From the NCBI GenBank assembly GCA_964565925.1, contig CAZMGV010000014.1, forward strand, positions 62,001 through 126,000: 64,000 nucleotides of DNA, written 5' to 3'. Below the pieces are notes generated by a model. It was not told the DNA's origin. It made no database searches and saw nothing but the letters and a program-made list of their open reading frames with translations. The translations under genes and the position numbers were made by a program. Source of the DNA: CAZMGV01 sp964565925 (GTDB lineage Bacteria; JAGRBM01; JAHCIT01). How positions within the stretch are numbered: position 1 is the stretch's first letter; every line of letters starts with the position of its first letter. Positions 36,003-44,495 of this stretch are shown here, in pieces.

Positions 36003-36956
36003 GTGAACTGGTCGTCACTATCCAGCCGCCAGAGGACCGCGATCAAGATCACGGGCTATGTCCTGTGGGGTCTTTTCCTGACGGTCATTTTCATCGCGCT
36101 GCGGTTTCCCTCCGGCCGGGTGAAGGAGCTTTCCCAGGCGGAACTCTCTTTCGCCCTGAACAAGGACGTGAAGATCGAAGACGCCGGCGTGTACCGGCTG
36201 AGCGGCGTGGACCTGAGGGGAGTCGACTTCTACTCGCGCGGCGGATTCGCCCAGCCCCTGCTCCGCTTGAAACGGCAGCGCATCCGGCTCTCCCTCCTGC
36301 CCTATCTGCTGGGGCGGCGGGACCTGTTTGCCATCACGGAACCGGAAGGCGGCGGGGATCTGGAAACGCATTTCGTCGCCTCGTCGTCCCGGGTAAAGAT
36401 CAACATGGAGTTTGACGGCGCCCGGATCGAGCAGGGCCGCTTCGAACCCAAGGATCCCGAAAAGCCGCCCGCCGAGTTCGATGCGACGTTCAACGGTACG
36501 GTCGACTACACGGTCGAGCCCAAAGACGGAGTGGCACTGGACGAACTGGGCAAGGAACTGGCCCGGCTGCAGGATTCGGAAGCGAAGATCGACCTCGAGA
36601 TGAAGGGCGTGCGCTTTGCGAACTTCGAGGCCGGCGGGTTCCCGATCCCCGAGCTCAAGTTCGACGTGCTGACCTTCAAGGGCGCCATTGAGGCCGAGAG
36701 CCCCGGCCAGAAGAAATTCTCCATCACCGAGATCAAGGGCAGCGGCCCCATGGGCAATCTCGACATCATCGGCAGCATCCGGCTGGTGGATCCGCTGAAA
36801 CAGTCCGGCCTGTCGCTCCAGATCCGCTACACCCCCGATCCGGAAACGAAAAAGACGCTCGGCCCCATTATCGGGATGAAACTGAAGGACGACGGGCGCG
36901 GCACCTATACCGGGTTCCTCGTCGGCCAGCTGGGCTCCCCTCAGATCAACAAGTAA
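36003..36956 (+). CDS. gspN: GspN-like type II secretion protein
   Basis: 317 residues. One N-terminal membrane helix (about 15-33, GYVLWGLFLTVIFIALRFP) and a large periplasmic beta-rich domain of the GspN/AsmA-like type (VDLRGVDFYSRGG; RIRLSLLPYLLGRRD; FSITEIKGSGPMGNLDI). GspN is an accessory of type II secretion in deltaproteobacteria and some others. GTG start three bases after the gspM stop. The C-terminus (GFLVGQLGSPQINK) is complete. Confidence 0.82.
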   Translation: MNWSSLSSRQRTAIKITGYVLWGLFLTVIFIALRFPSGRVKELSQAELSFALNKDVKIEDAGVYRLSGVDLRGVDFYSRGGFAQPLLRLKRQRIRLSLLPYLLGRRDLFAITEPEGGGDLETHFVASSSRVKINMEFDGARIEQGRFEPKDPEKPPAEFDATFNGTVDYTVEPKDGVALDELGKELARLQDSEAKIDLEMKGVRFANFEAGGFPIPELKFDVLTFKGAIEAESPGQKKFSITEIKGSGPMGNLDIIGSIRLVDPLKQSGLSLQIRYTPDPETKKTLGPIIGMKLKDDGRGTYTGFLVGQLGSPQINK

Positions 36957-37051
36957 GCAGTCAGGTCCGCAAGTAACGCTTGGGTTTTCCGGTCAAGGGC
37001 GGTTATGATCGCCCCATCAGGTGAGAAAAGCCCTTTTCCGCGAGGTTATCC

Positions 37052-38716
37052 GTGCCGCGTCTTGTTTTTGTCAGCGACCCTACCCGCGTTCTGGAAATCG
37101 CCAAGGATCTCATTTCGATCGGCCGCATGCCGGACAACGACATCGAGATCCCCGATTCCATGATCTCCAGACGGCATGTCGAAATCCGCAAGGAAAACGG
37201 CGGATATGTCGTCTATGACAACAACTCGCTGAACGGCACTTTCGTCAACGGCGAACGCATCCAGAAGATCGCCCTGAAAAACGGCGATGTCCTGCTGGTG
37301 GGCCGCGAAAAGCTGACCTTCGAGGACGGCGCTGGCGCTGCACCCGCCGTCAAGGTCCCCGACGGCCTGTTCGACCAGACCGGCTCCGGCGCCAAACCGG
37401 GCGTGCCCAAGGGCGAGGTCGTGCTCTCGCTCGACCAGATGCAGAACCTGTACGGTCTGGACAAGGACGCCCTGTCCGGAAGGAAACAGGCGGTCCAGAG
37501 CGGCGGAGACAAGTCCCGCCAGTTCTACATCCTCTACCAGATCGGCCGCCTGATTAACGGCAACAACGACCTGAACGACCTCCTCTCGACGGCACTGGGG
37601 CTGATTTTCGAAGTCATCCAGGCCGAGCGCGGGGCCGTGTTCCTGCTGGACCCGCGCGGCGAGCCGCAACTGATGAACTGGCGGACCCGTTCGGAAGGGA
37701 ATTCGGGCGATGCCTTCCGCGTCAGCCGGACCATCCTGGACAAGGTGGTGAAAGAGAGAGTCAGCATCCTGACCTCCGACGCCAAATACGATCCCCGCTT
37801 CGAGGCCGGCGAATCGATCGCCCGCTTCAGCATCCGCTCGGCGCTCTGCGTCCCGGTATGGGAACGGACGGAGATTTCAGGGGCGATCTATCTGGACAAT
37901 GTGGCCGCCAGCGCCTTCAGCGAAAACGATCTCGAGCTTCTGACCGCCATCGCGAACCAGGTCGCCATCGGCGTCTCGAACGTGCGGCTGACCGAAAAGC
38001 TGGCCAAGGAAGCGGTCGTCCGTACGAAACTCGAGATGTACCACTCGCCCGACGTGGTCGAGATGCTGCTCGAGCAGAACAACAACCTGCAGATGGCCTC
38101 CCTCGATGCGCAGGAAAAGGAAGCGACGATCCTGTTCAGCGACATCTCCGGCTTCACCAACATGTCGACCAAGTTCCGGCCGGCGGAGATCGCCTTCCTG
38201 CTGAACGGCTACTTCGAAGAGATGACGAAGGTGATCTTCCGGCACCGGGGGTCGATCAACAAGTTCATCGGCGACGCCATCATGGCCCTCTGGGGCGCAC
38301 CGATCAGCCACCAGGGCGACGCGGCACTAGCGGTGGCAGCGGCCATCGAGATGCTCAAGCGGCTCGACAGCTACATGATGAACGTCGACGAATCGAAGCG
38401 GTTCAAGATCCGCATCGGCGTCAACACGGGCCCGGTGATCGCGGGCAACATCGGTTCAACGAAGCGCATGGAATACACCGTGATCGGCGACACTGTGAAC
38501 ACGGCCCAGCGGCTGGAGAGCGTCGCGCCGAAGAACGGCGTCCTGATCGGCGAGAGCACCGCGCAGAAGGTGAAACATCTGTACCGCTTGAAAGACGTGG
38601 GCCTGCTCAAGCTCAAGGGGAAAGAGGGCGGCACCCGCGCCTACGAAGTGCTGTTCCAGGAGATGGATCAGCTTCCGGATGTCCTGAAGGACCCGCAGAT
38701 CCTCAAGCGGATGTGA
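37052..38716 (+). CDS. FHA-GAF-adenylate/guanylate cyclase
   Basis: 554 residues, soluble. FHA domain about 1-95 (SIGRMPDNDIEIPD, SRRHVEI, NSLNGTFVNG), which binds phosphothreonine; GAF domain about 150-320; class III nucleotide cyclase about 345-535, with the first metal Asp in LFSDISGFTNMS, the second in KFIGDAIMALWGAP, and INTGPV-like RIGVNTGPVIAGNIGS. It probably makes cAMP or cGMP in response to phosphoprotein binding and a GAF ligand. GTG start with GAGG upstream. No kinase is adjacent. The substrate-choosing residues were not determined. Confidence 0.92.
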   Translation: MPRLVFVSDPTRVLEIAKDLISIGRMPDNDIEIPDSMISRRHVEIRKENGGYVVYDNNSLNGTFVNGERIQKIALKNGDVLLVGREKLTFEDGAGAAPAVKVPDGLFDQTGSGAKPGVPKGEVVLSLDQMQNLYGLDKDALSGRKQAVQSGGDKSRQFYILYQIGRLINGNNDLNDLLSTALGLIFEVIQAERGAVFLLDPRGEPQLMNWRTRSEGNSGDAFRVSRTILDKVVKERVSILTSDAKYDPRFEAGESIARFSIRSALCVPVWERTEISGAIYLDNVAASAFSENDLELLTAIANQVAIGVSNVRLTEKLAKEAVVRTKLEMYHSPDVVEMLLEQNNNLQMASLDAQEKEATILFSDISGFTNMSTKFRPAEIAFLLNGYFEEMTKVIFRHRGSINKFIGDAIMALWGAPISHQGDAALAVAAAIEMLKRLDSYMMNVDESKRFKIRIGVNTGPVIAGNIGSTKRMEYTVIGDTVNTAQRLESVAPKNGVLIGESTAQKVKHLYRLKDVGLLKLKGKEGGTRAYEVLFQEMDQLPDVLKDPQILKRM

Positions 38717-38744
38717 GCCGCGACGTCCGGACGTCCGCGCCGAA

Positions 38745-39722
38745 TCAGCCGAACGTCAGTACGGATTTCCCCAGCACCTTGCGGCCGCCCAGATCGGCGA
38801 GTCCCTTCACGGCGTCTTCCAGCCGGTAGCTGCTTTTCACAACCGGTTTGATCTTGCCGGCCGAATACAGGTCGAACAGTTCCTTCTGGGCCTGCGCGAT
38901 CAGCGCGGTGTTGTGCTTGCGGTATTCGCCCCAGTGGAGCCCGACAATGGCGATATTCTTGAGCAGGATCCGGTTCGCCTGGATCGACGGGATCTTTCCG
39001 CCCGCAAATCCGATCACGAGCAGGCGCCCCTCGAAGGCAATGCACTTGGTGGACAGATCGAAAATCTCTCCGCCGACCGGATCGTAGATGACATCGGCGC
39101 CGTGGCCGCCGGTAATCTCTTTCACCTTGTCGACCCAGCCGGCGTTGCGGTAGTCGAGGCAGTAGTCGGCGCCCTGCTCCTTGCAGAAGGCGAACTTGTC
39201 CTCACCACCCACGGCCGCGATCACCTTCGCGCCCATCGCCTTGCCGATCTGGACGGCGGCCGAGCCGACGCCGCCCGCCGCCGCATGAACCAGCAGCCAC
39301 TCTCCCGCCTTCAGCGCCGCGCGGTATTTCAGCGCGAAATAGGACGTCTGGTAGACGATCGGCATGGCGGCCGCCTCGACAAAACTCATCTTCTCGGGAA
39401 TCCGGTAACAGGCGGCGGCGCTGGCCACCGTCTGCTCGGCGTATCCGCCGGTGTTGACCATCGCCATCACGCGGTCGCCCGCCTTGAAGCCGGTCACGTC
39501 CGCGCCCACCGCATCGATGGTCCCCGACACTTCGCCTCCCGGGGTGAACGGGAACGGCGGCTTGATCTGGTATTTCCCCTGGACCTGGAGGATGTCGAAA
39601 AAGTTGAGCGCGGCGGCGCCGGTTTTGATACGCACTTCACCCGGACCGGGCATCGGCGGCGGAATATCGACCAGCTTCATCTGTGAAGGTTCGCACCATT
39701 CGGTCACTTGCCAGGCTTTCAT
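38745..39722 (-). CDS. NADPH:quinone oxidoreductase family (zinc-free MDR)
   Basis: 325 residues. GroES-like N-terminal half (PMPGPGEVRIKTGAAALNFFD; GGEVSGTIDAVG) and a Rossmann half with VHAAAGGVGSAAVQIGKAMG. There are no structural-zinc cysteines, as in QOR-type members of the medium-chain family. Probably reduces quinones or enones with NADPH. It is convergent with the cyclase gene and stands alone; the 217 bases upstream to the tRNA show no other gene. Confidence 0.92.
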   Translation of the reverse strand: MKAWQVTEWCEPSQMKLVDIPPPMPGPGEVRIKTGAAALNFFDILQVQGKYQIKPPFPFTPGGEVSGTIDAVGADVTGFKAGDRVMAMVNTGGYAEQTVASAAACYRIPEKMSFVEAAAMPIVYQTSYFALKYRAALKAGEWLLVHAAAGGVGSAAVQIGKAMGAKVIAAVGGEDKFAFCKEQGADYCLDYRNAGWVDKVKEITGGHGADVIYDPVGGEIFDLSTKCIAFEGRLLVIGFAGGKIPSIQANRILLKNIAIVGLHWGEYRKHNTALIAQAQKELFDLYSAGKIKPVVKSSYRLEDAVKGLADLGGRKVLGKSVLTFG

Positions 39723-39939
39723 CTGTCGGTCCCCGATCTTCCGGATTGTGATTGGCGGACTTCAGCCGCCGGATCATTTTCAGCAGGCCCGAGCCTAACC
39801 GTTTGAATCCGGTCTGCCGAGGGGGAATCCGGCACTGCCAGGGCAGGAAAAAACGGCCCGGAACCCTCTTGCCACGCCCCTAACTTCTGGCTACTAGAGG
39901 GGTCCCGGCGGTTCCCCGCGGACCGCCTTCTTACGCCAC
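39723..39939. other. Intergenic region before tRNA-Asn
   Basis: No gene seen between the quinone oxidoreductase and the tRNA. No clear promoter hexamers could be fixed. Confidence 0.4.
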
Positions 39940-40015
39940 TCCGGTGTAGCTCAGTTGGTAGAGCAGCGGACTGTTAATCCGCGTGTCCCTGGTTCGAGCC
40001 CAGGCACCGGAGCCA
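39940..40015 (+). tRNA. tRNA-Asn (GTT)
   Basis: Acceptor stem TCCGGTG (39940-39946) pairs with CACCGGA (40005-40011), discriminator G, and CCA is encoded (40013-40015). D-arm GCTCAGTTGGTAGAGC, anticodon loop CTGTTAA with anticodon GTT, and T-loop GGTTCGAGCCC are all canonical. Confidence 0.97.
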
Positions 40016-40088
40016 CTTTTCCCCGGGGCGTTGAACCCGCTTCCACCACCCAAAAATGAACGAACAGGCAGCTTCCCGGCCGGGCAGC

Positions 40089-40805
40089 TCAGAACTTCTC
40101 GCGCAGGATTTCCCGTTTCAGGTAAGGAATCTCTTTGGCCGTATCGAGCGGCCTGCCGTCGCGGCCGGTAACGGTGAACAGGTCGTGTGCCCGGCCTTGC
40201 ACGGTGGAGATTTCGGCGTTCACGATCTTGATCCCCTGGAGCGCGAACGCCCGGGTAATCCGGAACAGCAGACCTCGGCTGTCGGCGGCGCCGATTTCGA
40301 GGACGGTCGCGCCGGATACCTCACGTCCTTCGATGGTCAGATCGCGGGGCTGGTCGCACGGCGGATCGCGGGTCGTGTTCCCGAGGCTGCCGAAGCGGTC
40401 GGCCAGTGTACGTCCGAAGGCGGCAAGCGCCGCATCCGAGGGAACCCGGAATTCGGTGTCGATCAGGATCGTTCCGTCGCTGCGCGGATACAGTCCCGCC
40501 TTCTGGATGGAACCGGTATGCAGGGCGACAGCGGCCGTGACATTCGGCATCGACCAGGGACCGTTCATCGAAAACGTGGTGAGGTGGTAGCCGAGCCCCT
40601 GCCGGGTGAGTTCCCAGCCAACGGGATTCTGGACAAAATTCTTGAGCGGATAGCCGGGGTGATTGAGGATCAGGTTCAGGTGGCGTGTGCGGCGCTCCGC
40701 TTCGACCCGCGAGTCGTAACCGCCGGGCATCCGGTCCAGCTCATGCCGCCTGAACTTTTCCAGCTCCGGATGTGCGCCCGCGCTGACGGTTCCACTGGTT
40801 TCCAT
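40089..40805 (-). CDS. ACT-domain protein related to the C-terminus of GlnD
   Basis: 238 residues, soluble. The C-terminal 80 residues are an ACT domain much like the last one of uridylyltransferase GlnD (VLEIGAADSRGLLFRITRAF, GIKIVNAEISTVQGRAHD). The N-terminal part contains a second, weaker ACT-like unit (HLTTFSMNGPWSMPNVTAAVALHTGSI). No nucleotidyltransferase or HD domain is present, so this is a stand-alone amino-acid-sensing or regulatory protein. Ligand and partner are unknown. Confidence 0.8.
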   Translation of the reverse strand: METSGTVSAGAHPELEKFRRHELDRMPGGYDSRVEAERRTRHLNLILNHPGYPLKNFVQNPVGWELTRQGLGYHLTTFSMNGPWSMPNVTAAVALHTGSIQKAGLYPRSDGTILIDTEFRVPSDAALAAFGRTLADRFGSLGNTTRDPPCDQPRDLTIEGREVSGATVLEIGAADSRGLLFRITRAFALQGIKIVNAEISTVQGRAHDLFTVTGRDGRPLDTAKEIPYLKREILREKF

Positions 40806-41100
40806 GTTCTCTGTTCTCTGCCCCGTGCCCGGTTAATGGACTCGCTCGATGCGCCCGATCCTATACACATCTGTTAACGGTGACGACGGCATCTGCCCCT
40901 ACCAGTAATAAATTTACACCGCTGATTCCCGTTCACGGACAGGCTGCACCCCTTTTGTTCAGCTTGTGCCGCCGCTGTCACAGACATGCCCGATTCGCAG
41001 TCACAGCTGTCCACAACCGTTCAGTTCCGGAACAGCCCTCTGCCCCTTTTGGTTCCCGGTTGCCCGGAGATTCCCAAAAGGTTTATGAACCTTCTGAATC
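40806..41100. other. 295-base region between the ACT gene and queD
   Basis: No gene seen. The genes on either side point away from each other, so promoters for both should lie here. The only structure noted is the inverted repeat at 41078-41093. No preQ1 riboswitch pattern was recognised. Confidence 0.4.
41078..41093. promoter_or_regulatory. Perfect inverted repeat just upstream of queD
   Basis: AAGGTT (41078-41083), TATG, AACCTT (41088-41093), ending seven bases before the queD ATG, where the ribosome site should be. It may be an operator or a small hairpin that affects translation. Confidence 0.4.
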
Positions 41101-41463
41101 ATGGAGATCTTCAAGGAGTTCACGCTCGAGTCCGCCCACCGGCTGCCCAACGTTCCGGACGGGCACAAGTGCGCACGCCTGCACGGCCATTCGTTCCGGA
41201 TCGGCGTGCATGTGTCGGGTCCGGTCGGGAAAGAGTCGGGATGGATCATGGATTTCGCCGACGTGAAGGAGGCGTTCCAGCCGATTCACGATCAGCTCGA
41301 CCATCGCTATCTGAACGACGTCGAAGGGCTCGCGAACCCGACCAGCGAACACCTGTCCAGGTGGATCTGGAAGCGGCTGAAACCCCGGCTGCCCAATCTT
41401 TCAAAGATCGTGATTCACGAAACCTGCACGTCAGGGTGTGTTTACTGCGGCGAAGACGGCTGA
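41101..41463 (+). CDS. queD: 6-carboxy-5,6,7,8-tetrahydropterin synthase
   Basis: 120 residues. Second step of queuosine synthesis from GTP. Zinc His residues: His13 in ESAHRLP and the pair in LHGHSF; catalytic Cys24 in GHKCARLHGH; MDFADVK and LDHRYLN are family motifs; the end reads IHETCTSGCVYCGED. No strong Shine-Dalgarno site precedes the ATG; the 295 bases upstream hold no gene, only the small palindrome at 41078. Its last 22 bases overlap the convergent deoxyribosyltransferase-like gene. Confidence 0.95.
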   Translation: MEIFKEFTLESAHRLPNVPDGHKCARLHGHSFRIGVHVSGPVGKESGWIMDFADVKEAFQPIHDQLDHRYLNDVEGLANPTSEHLSRWIWKRLKPRLPNLSKIVIHETCTSGCVYCGEDG

Positions 41464-42152
41464 CCCGTTTCCTTCTGCAGCGCCATCAGCGCTTCCACCA
41501 GCTTTTCCGTTCTCGGCTTTCCCGGCGAAAGCCGCCGGAGATTTTCCAGAATCTGCCAGACCCGGCATCCGAACCCGACTGTCTCTGCGACCTGCGTCGG
41601 CAGGTCGTGTCCACGAGTATGCCGTGCACTGCCAGCAGTCTTGCCGCCAGCCTTGGCAATCGCGGTCCGGATCGCTTCCGGCACTTTGTTCAAATTATCC
41701 ACCGTCGCAAAACCGGGAGTGAGCCCGATCAGCATGGAGTTGTCGATACCGGCGAACGCCGAACGGTCGTCGCGCTTATAGATGACAAGCGGCACGCCGG
41801 CCGTAAAGGCGACGGCGGTCTCCACCACTCCGCCCTCGTCCGGCACCCGTCCGTTCATGTTGAAGACGAGCCCGTCCGAGAGTTCGAGAATCTGATAAAG
41901 GTCGAGCGCGAATACGGCCCGGCTGACGAACTGGTTTATCGGTTTCAGCAGCGGCCCGCCGTAGTCGGCATCGCCCGCAAACTTCATGACGTAGGCTTCG
42001 AGGCCGTCCCGGTGGGGCAGAAAGGTCCGGAAGCCGGCCGCCTCCAGGGTCCGGGCGAGCAGTTCCATACCGGCAATCTCTTCGGGGCAGAACAGCGGCC
42101 CCGAACAGTAAATGAGCTTTTTCGGGTTCTCGGTCGAGCGGTTTCCGGCCAT
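41442..42152 (-). CDS. Nucleoside 2-deoxyribosyltransferase-like protein
   Basis: 236 residues. The N-terminal 150 residues have the NDT/Rossmann-like pattern: IYCSGPLFCPEEIAG, then LPHRDGLE, the Asp in ALDLYQILELSDGLVFNMNGRVPDEGGVVETAVAF, and GVPLVIYKRDDR. The Glu of GGVVETAVA is the likely nucleophile. Such enzymes exchange or hydrolyse bases on deoxynucleosides. The C-terminal 80 residues are extra and helical. AGGAG five bases before the ATG. It overlaps queD tail to tail. Confidence 0.85.
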   Translation of the reverse strand: MAGNRSTENPKKLIYCSGPLFCPEEIAGMELLARTLEAAGFRTFLPHRDGLEAYVMKFAGDADYGGPLLKPINQFVSRAVFALDLYQILELSDGLVFNMNGRVPDEGGVVETAVAFTAGVPLVIYKRDDRSAFAGIDNSMLIGLTPGFATVDNLNKVPEAIRTAIAKAGGKTAGSARHTRGHDLPTQVAETVGFGCRVWQILENLRRLSPGKPRTEKLVEALMALQKETGQPSSPQ

Positions 42153-42291
42153 AAAGCTCCTGTCCAGTTTTCAAGGAGTTACAGCTTCACCAGCATTTGC
42201 ATCTGAAACAAACGGACGAATATCCTTTTTGACATAACGAAGGAACGGCCCCGGAGCCCCGCGCCGGGTACACAGGTGAGGACGCTTTCCC

Positions 42292-42780
42292 ATGGCGACG
42301 GATGTGAATCTCAAGCATCAGCAGCTTCAGAACGCGGTCCGCTACCTGAAGACGAATCATCCGTACGACGCGCTCAAGCACCTGCGCCAGCTACAGGCCA
42401 CCTATCCCAAGGACGCCGTCATCCAGTCGTACCTGGGGCTCGCGCTGGTGCTCACCAAGGCCGACACCGAAAAGGGAATGGTCCTGTGCGCCGATGCGGC
42501 GGAAGCGTCCATGCACCGGCCCGAATGCATCGCCAACTTCGTCCGCGTATGCCTGAAAACCGGCGACCGCGAGCGGGCGGCCTCGGCCATGAACGAGGGG
42601 CTGGCGCTGCACTCCGACCACAGGGAACTCAACCAGCTCGCCTGGCAGATGGGGATCCGGCGCAAGCCGTTTTTCAGTTTCCTGCCGCGCAGCAACTTCA
42701 TGAACCGCATGACCGGCCGGATCACCTGGTGGCTGGGCGTCGGCAGATCGAACGACCCCAAGCGCGCCCTGCCCCGCTAG
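42292..42780 (+). CDS. TPR-like repeat protein
   Basis: 162 residues. Helix pairs of tetratricopeptide type run from about 8 to 120 (AVRYLKTNHPYDALKHLRQL, then DAVIQSYLGLALVLTKA and ECIANFVRVCLKTGDRERA). The end is basic with FMNRMTGRITWWLGVGR, possibly membrane-touching. No signal peptide. Function unknown; such proteins are protein-protein scaffolds. GGTGAGG about nine bases before the ATG. Convergent with comM. Confidence 0.8.
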   Translation: MATDVNLKHQQLQNAVRYLKTNHPYDALKHLRQLQATYPKDAVIQSYLGLALVLTKADTEKGMVLCADAAEASMHRPECIANFVRVCLKTGDRERAASAMNEGLALHSDHRELNQLAWQMGIRRKPFFSFLPRSNFMNRMTGRITWWLGVGRSNDPKRALPR

Positions 42781-42808
42781 TAACGAATATCAGACAGATC
42801 TCTTTCTT

Positions 42809-44344
42809 CTATGCTGCTTCCTGGCGCAGCGGCCGGTCGAGCGAGCGGTACTGGACCGCCTCGGCCAGATGCGCGGGGCCGATCACCTGTGCGCCATCGA
42901 GGTCCGCGATAGTCCGGCCCACCTTGATGATCCGGTCATAGGCCCGGGCCGAGAGCCCCAGCCGGTCCACCACCCGCTCGAGCAACCGTTCGGCCTCTTT
43001 GTCCAGCGGGCAGTATTCGCGCCTGAGTTGCGGTGTCATCCGGGCGTTGACGTGAATGCCGTGCTTCTGGAACCGGCGGGACTGGATCTCGCGAAGGGCG
43101 AGCACCCGTTTACGAAGTTCGGCTGACCCCTCTCCTTTGCGAGTATCGGCGAGATCCCGGTAGCGGACGGCACCCACCTCGACCTGGATGTCGATCCGGT
43201 CGAGCAGCGGGCCGGAGATGCGCGAACGGTAGCGCCGGATCTGTTCCACCGAACAGGAACATTCGTGGTACGGATCGCCGAGATAGCCGCATGGGCACGG
43301 GTTCATCGCCGCCACGAGCATGAACCGGGCCGGATAGGTGAGCGAAATCGCCGCCCGGGCGATGGTGACGTGGCCTTCTTCGAGCGGCTGGCGGAGCACT
43401 TCGAGCACGTTGCGCTGGAACTCCGGCAGTTCGTCCAGAAACAGGACGCCGTTGGTGGCCAGCGAGACTTCGCCGGGCTTTGGAATCGCACCGCCGCCAA
43501 TCAGCCCCGCGTCGGACAGCGTGTGGTGCGGGGCCCGGAACGGCCGCTCGCGAAGCAGCCCGCTCTTTTTCGGCAGAAGCCCCATGACCGAATGGACCTT
43601 GGAAGTCTCCAGCGCCTCGTCGAAGTTAAGCGGCGGCAGAATGGTCGGCAGGCGTCTGGCCAGCATCGTCTTGCCGGCCCCCGGCGGTCCGATCAGCAGG
43701 ATGTTGTGCCCGCCGGCGGCGGCCACTTCGAGAGCGCGCTTGGCGTGCTCCTGTCCGCGGATGTCCTGCAGGTCGATGGGGCTCGTGGCGCGGGTTTCGG
43801 ATTCTGTCACCGGCACCGCCGGTTCGATCTGGATCTCCCCGCCGATGAACTTGACCACTTCCGTGAGGGTCTCGACCGGGATCACCGTCACCCGGTCCAC
43901 GACGGCGGCCTCGGGCGCGTTCTCGCGCGGGACGATCAGCGCCCGGACTTTCTCCCGGGCCGCCAGCGCCGCAACGGAGAGCACGCCGCGCACCGGACGC
44001 AGGCTTCCGTCCAGCGACAGTTCACCGACGACCATGAAGTCTTTCAGTTTTTCCACGTCCGCCTGACCGCTCGCCGCCAGCACCGCCAGCGCGATCGGCA
44101 GGTCGAGGGCGGAGCCGTCCTTGCGGATGTCGGCCGGAGCCAGACTGATCGTGATGTGACGGCCGGGAAAATCGAAACCGCTGTTCTTGATGGCCGACTT
44201 CACCCGGTCGGTGCCCTCGCGAACGGCGGTATCGGCCAGCCCCACCGTGGCGACTTTCGGCATCCCCATCTGGAGGTCAACCTCCACACAGACCGGGTAG
44301 GCGTCGATACCGAGAACGGCGGCGCTTCGGGTGACTGCAAGCAT
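42809..44344 (-). CDS. comM: YifB/ComM family magnesium chelatase-like AAA+ ATPase
   Basis: 511 residues. N-terminal Lon-protease-like fold (AVLGIDAYPVCVEVDLQMG, ISLAPADIRKDGSALDLPIA), central AAA+ domain with Walker A IGPPGAGKTMLARRL and Walker B LFLDELPEF, and a C-terminal Mg-chelatase-type domain (ARAYDRIIKVGRTIADLDG). ComM is a helicase that extends branch migration in natural transformation. The ATG at 44344 (MLAVTRSAAVLG) has GGAAGGA upstream; the frame is open 18 codons further. No other competence genes are near. Confidence 0.95.
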   Translation of the reverse strand: MLAVTRSAAVLGIDAYPVCVEVDLQMGMPKVATVGLADTAVREGTDRVKSAIKNSGFDFPGRHITISLAPADIRKDGSALDLPIALAVLAASGQADVEKLKDFMVVGELSLDGSLRPVRGVLSVAALAAREKVRALIVPRENAPEAAVVDRVTVIPVETLTEVVKFIGGEIQIEPAVPVTESETRATSPIDLQDIRGQEHAKRALEVAAAGGHNILLIGPPGAGKTMLARRLPTILPPLNFDEALETSKVHSVMGLLPKKSGLLRERPFRAPHHTLSDAGLIGGGAIPKPGEVSLATNGVLFLDELPEFQRNVLEVLRQPLEEGHVTIARAAISLTYPARFMLVAAMNPCPCGYLGDPYHECSCSVEQIRRYRSRISGPLLDRIDIQVEVGAVRYRDLADTRKGEGSAELRKRVLALREIQSRRFQKHGIHVNARMTPQLRREYCPLDKEAERLLERVVDRLGLSARAYDRIIKVGRTIADLDGAQVIGPAHLAEAVQYRSLDRPLRQEAA

Positions 44345-44495
44345 CTTAAAGTGGGTCCTTCCCGCACCTGGAAGTTCAACTTCCGGGCCGTCCGGCACGC
44401 CCCTCTCAATTCAGTCATTTCAATAACTTAGGCCGGACAGGCCATGACAATTTACGGCTCGCGTTCGGATTCCGAACATCATAGAGTGGCCCGGA

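Noticed and set aside
38723..38736. Perfect 14-base palindrome GACGTCCGGACGTC between convergent genes
   Set aside because: No loop or T run for a terminator and no promoter nearby to regulate; could be chance in G+C-rich DNA.
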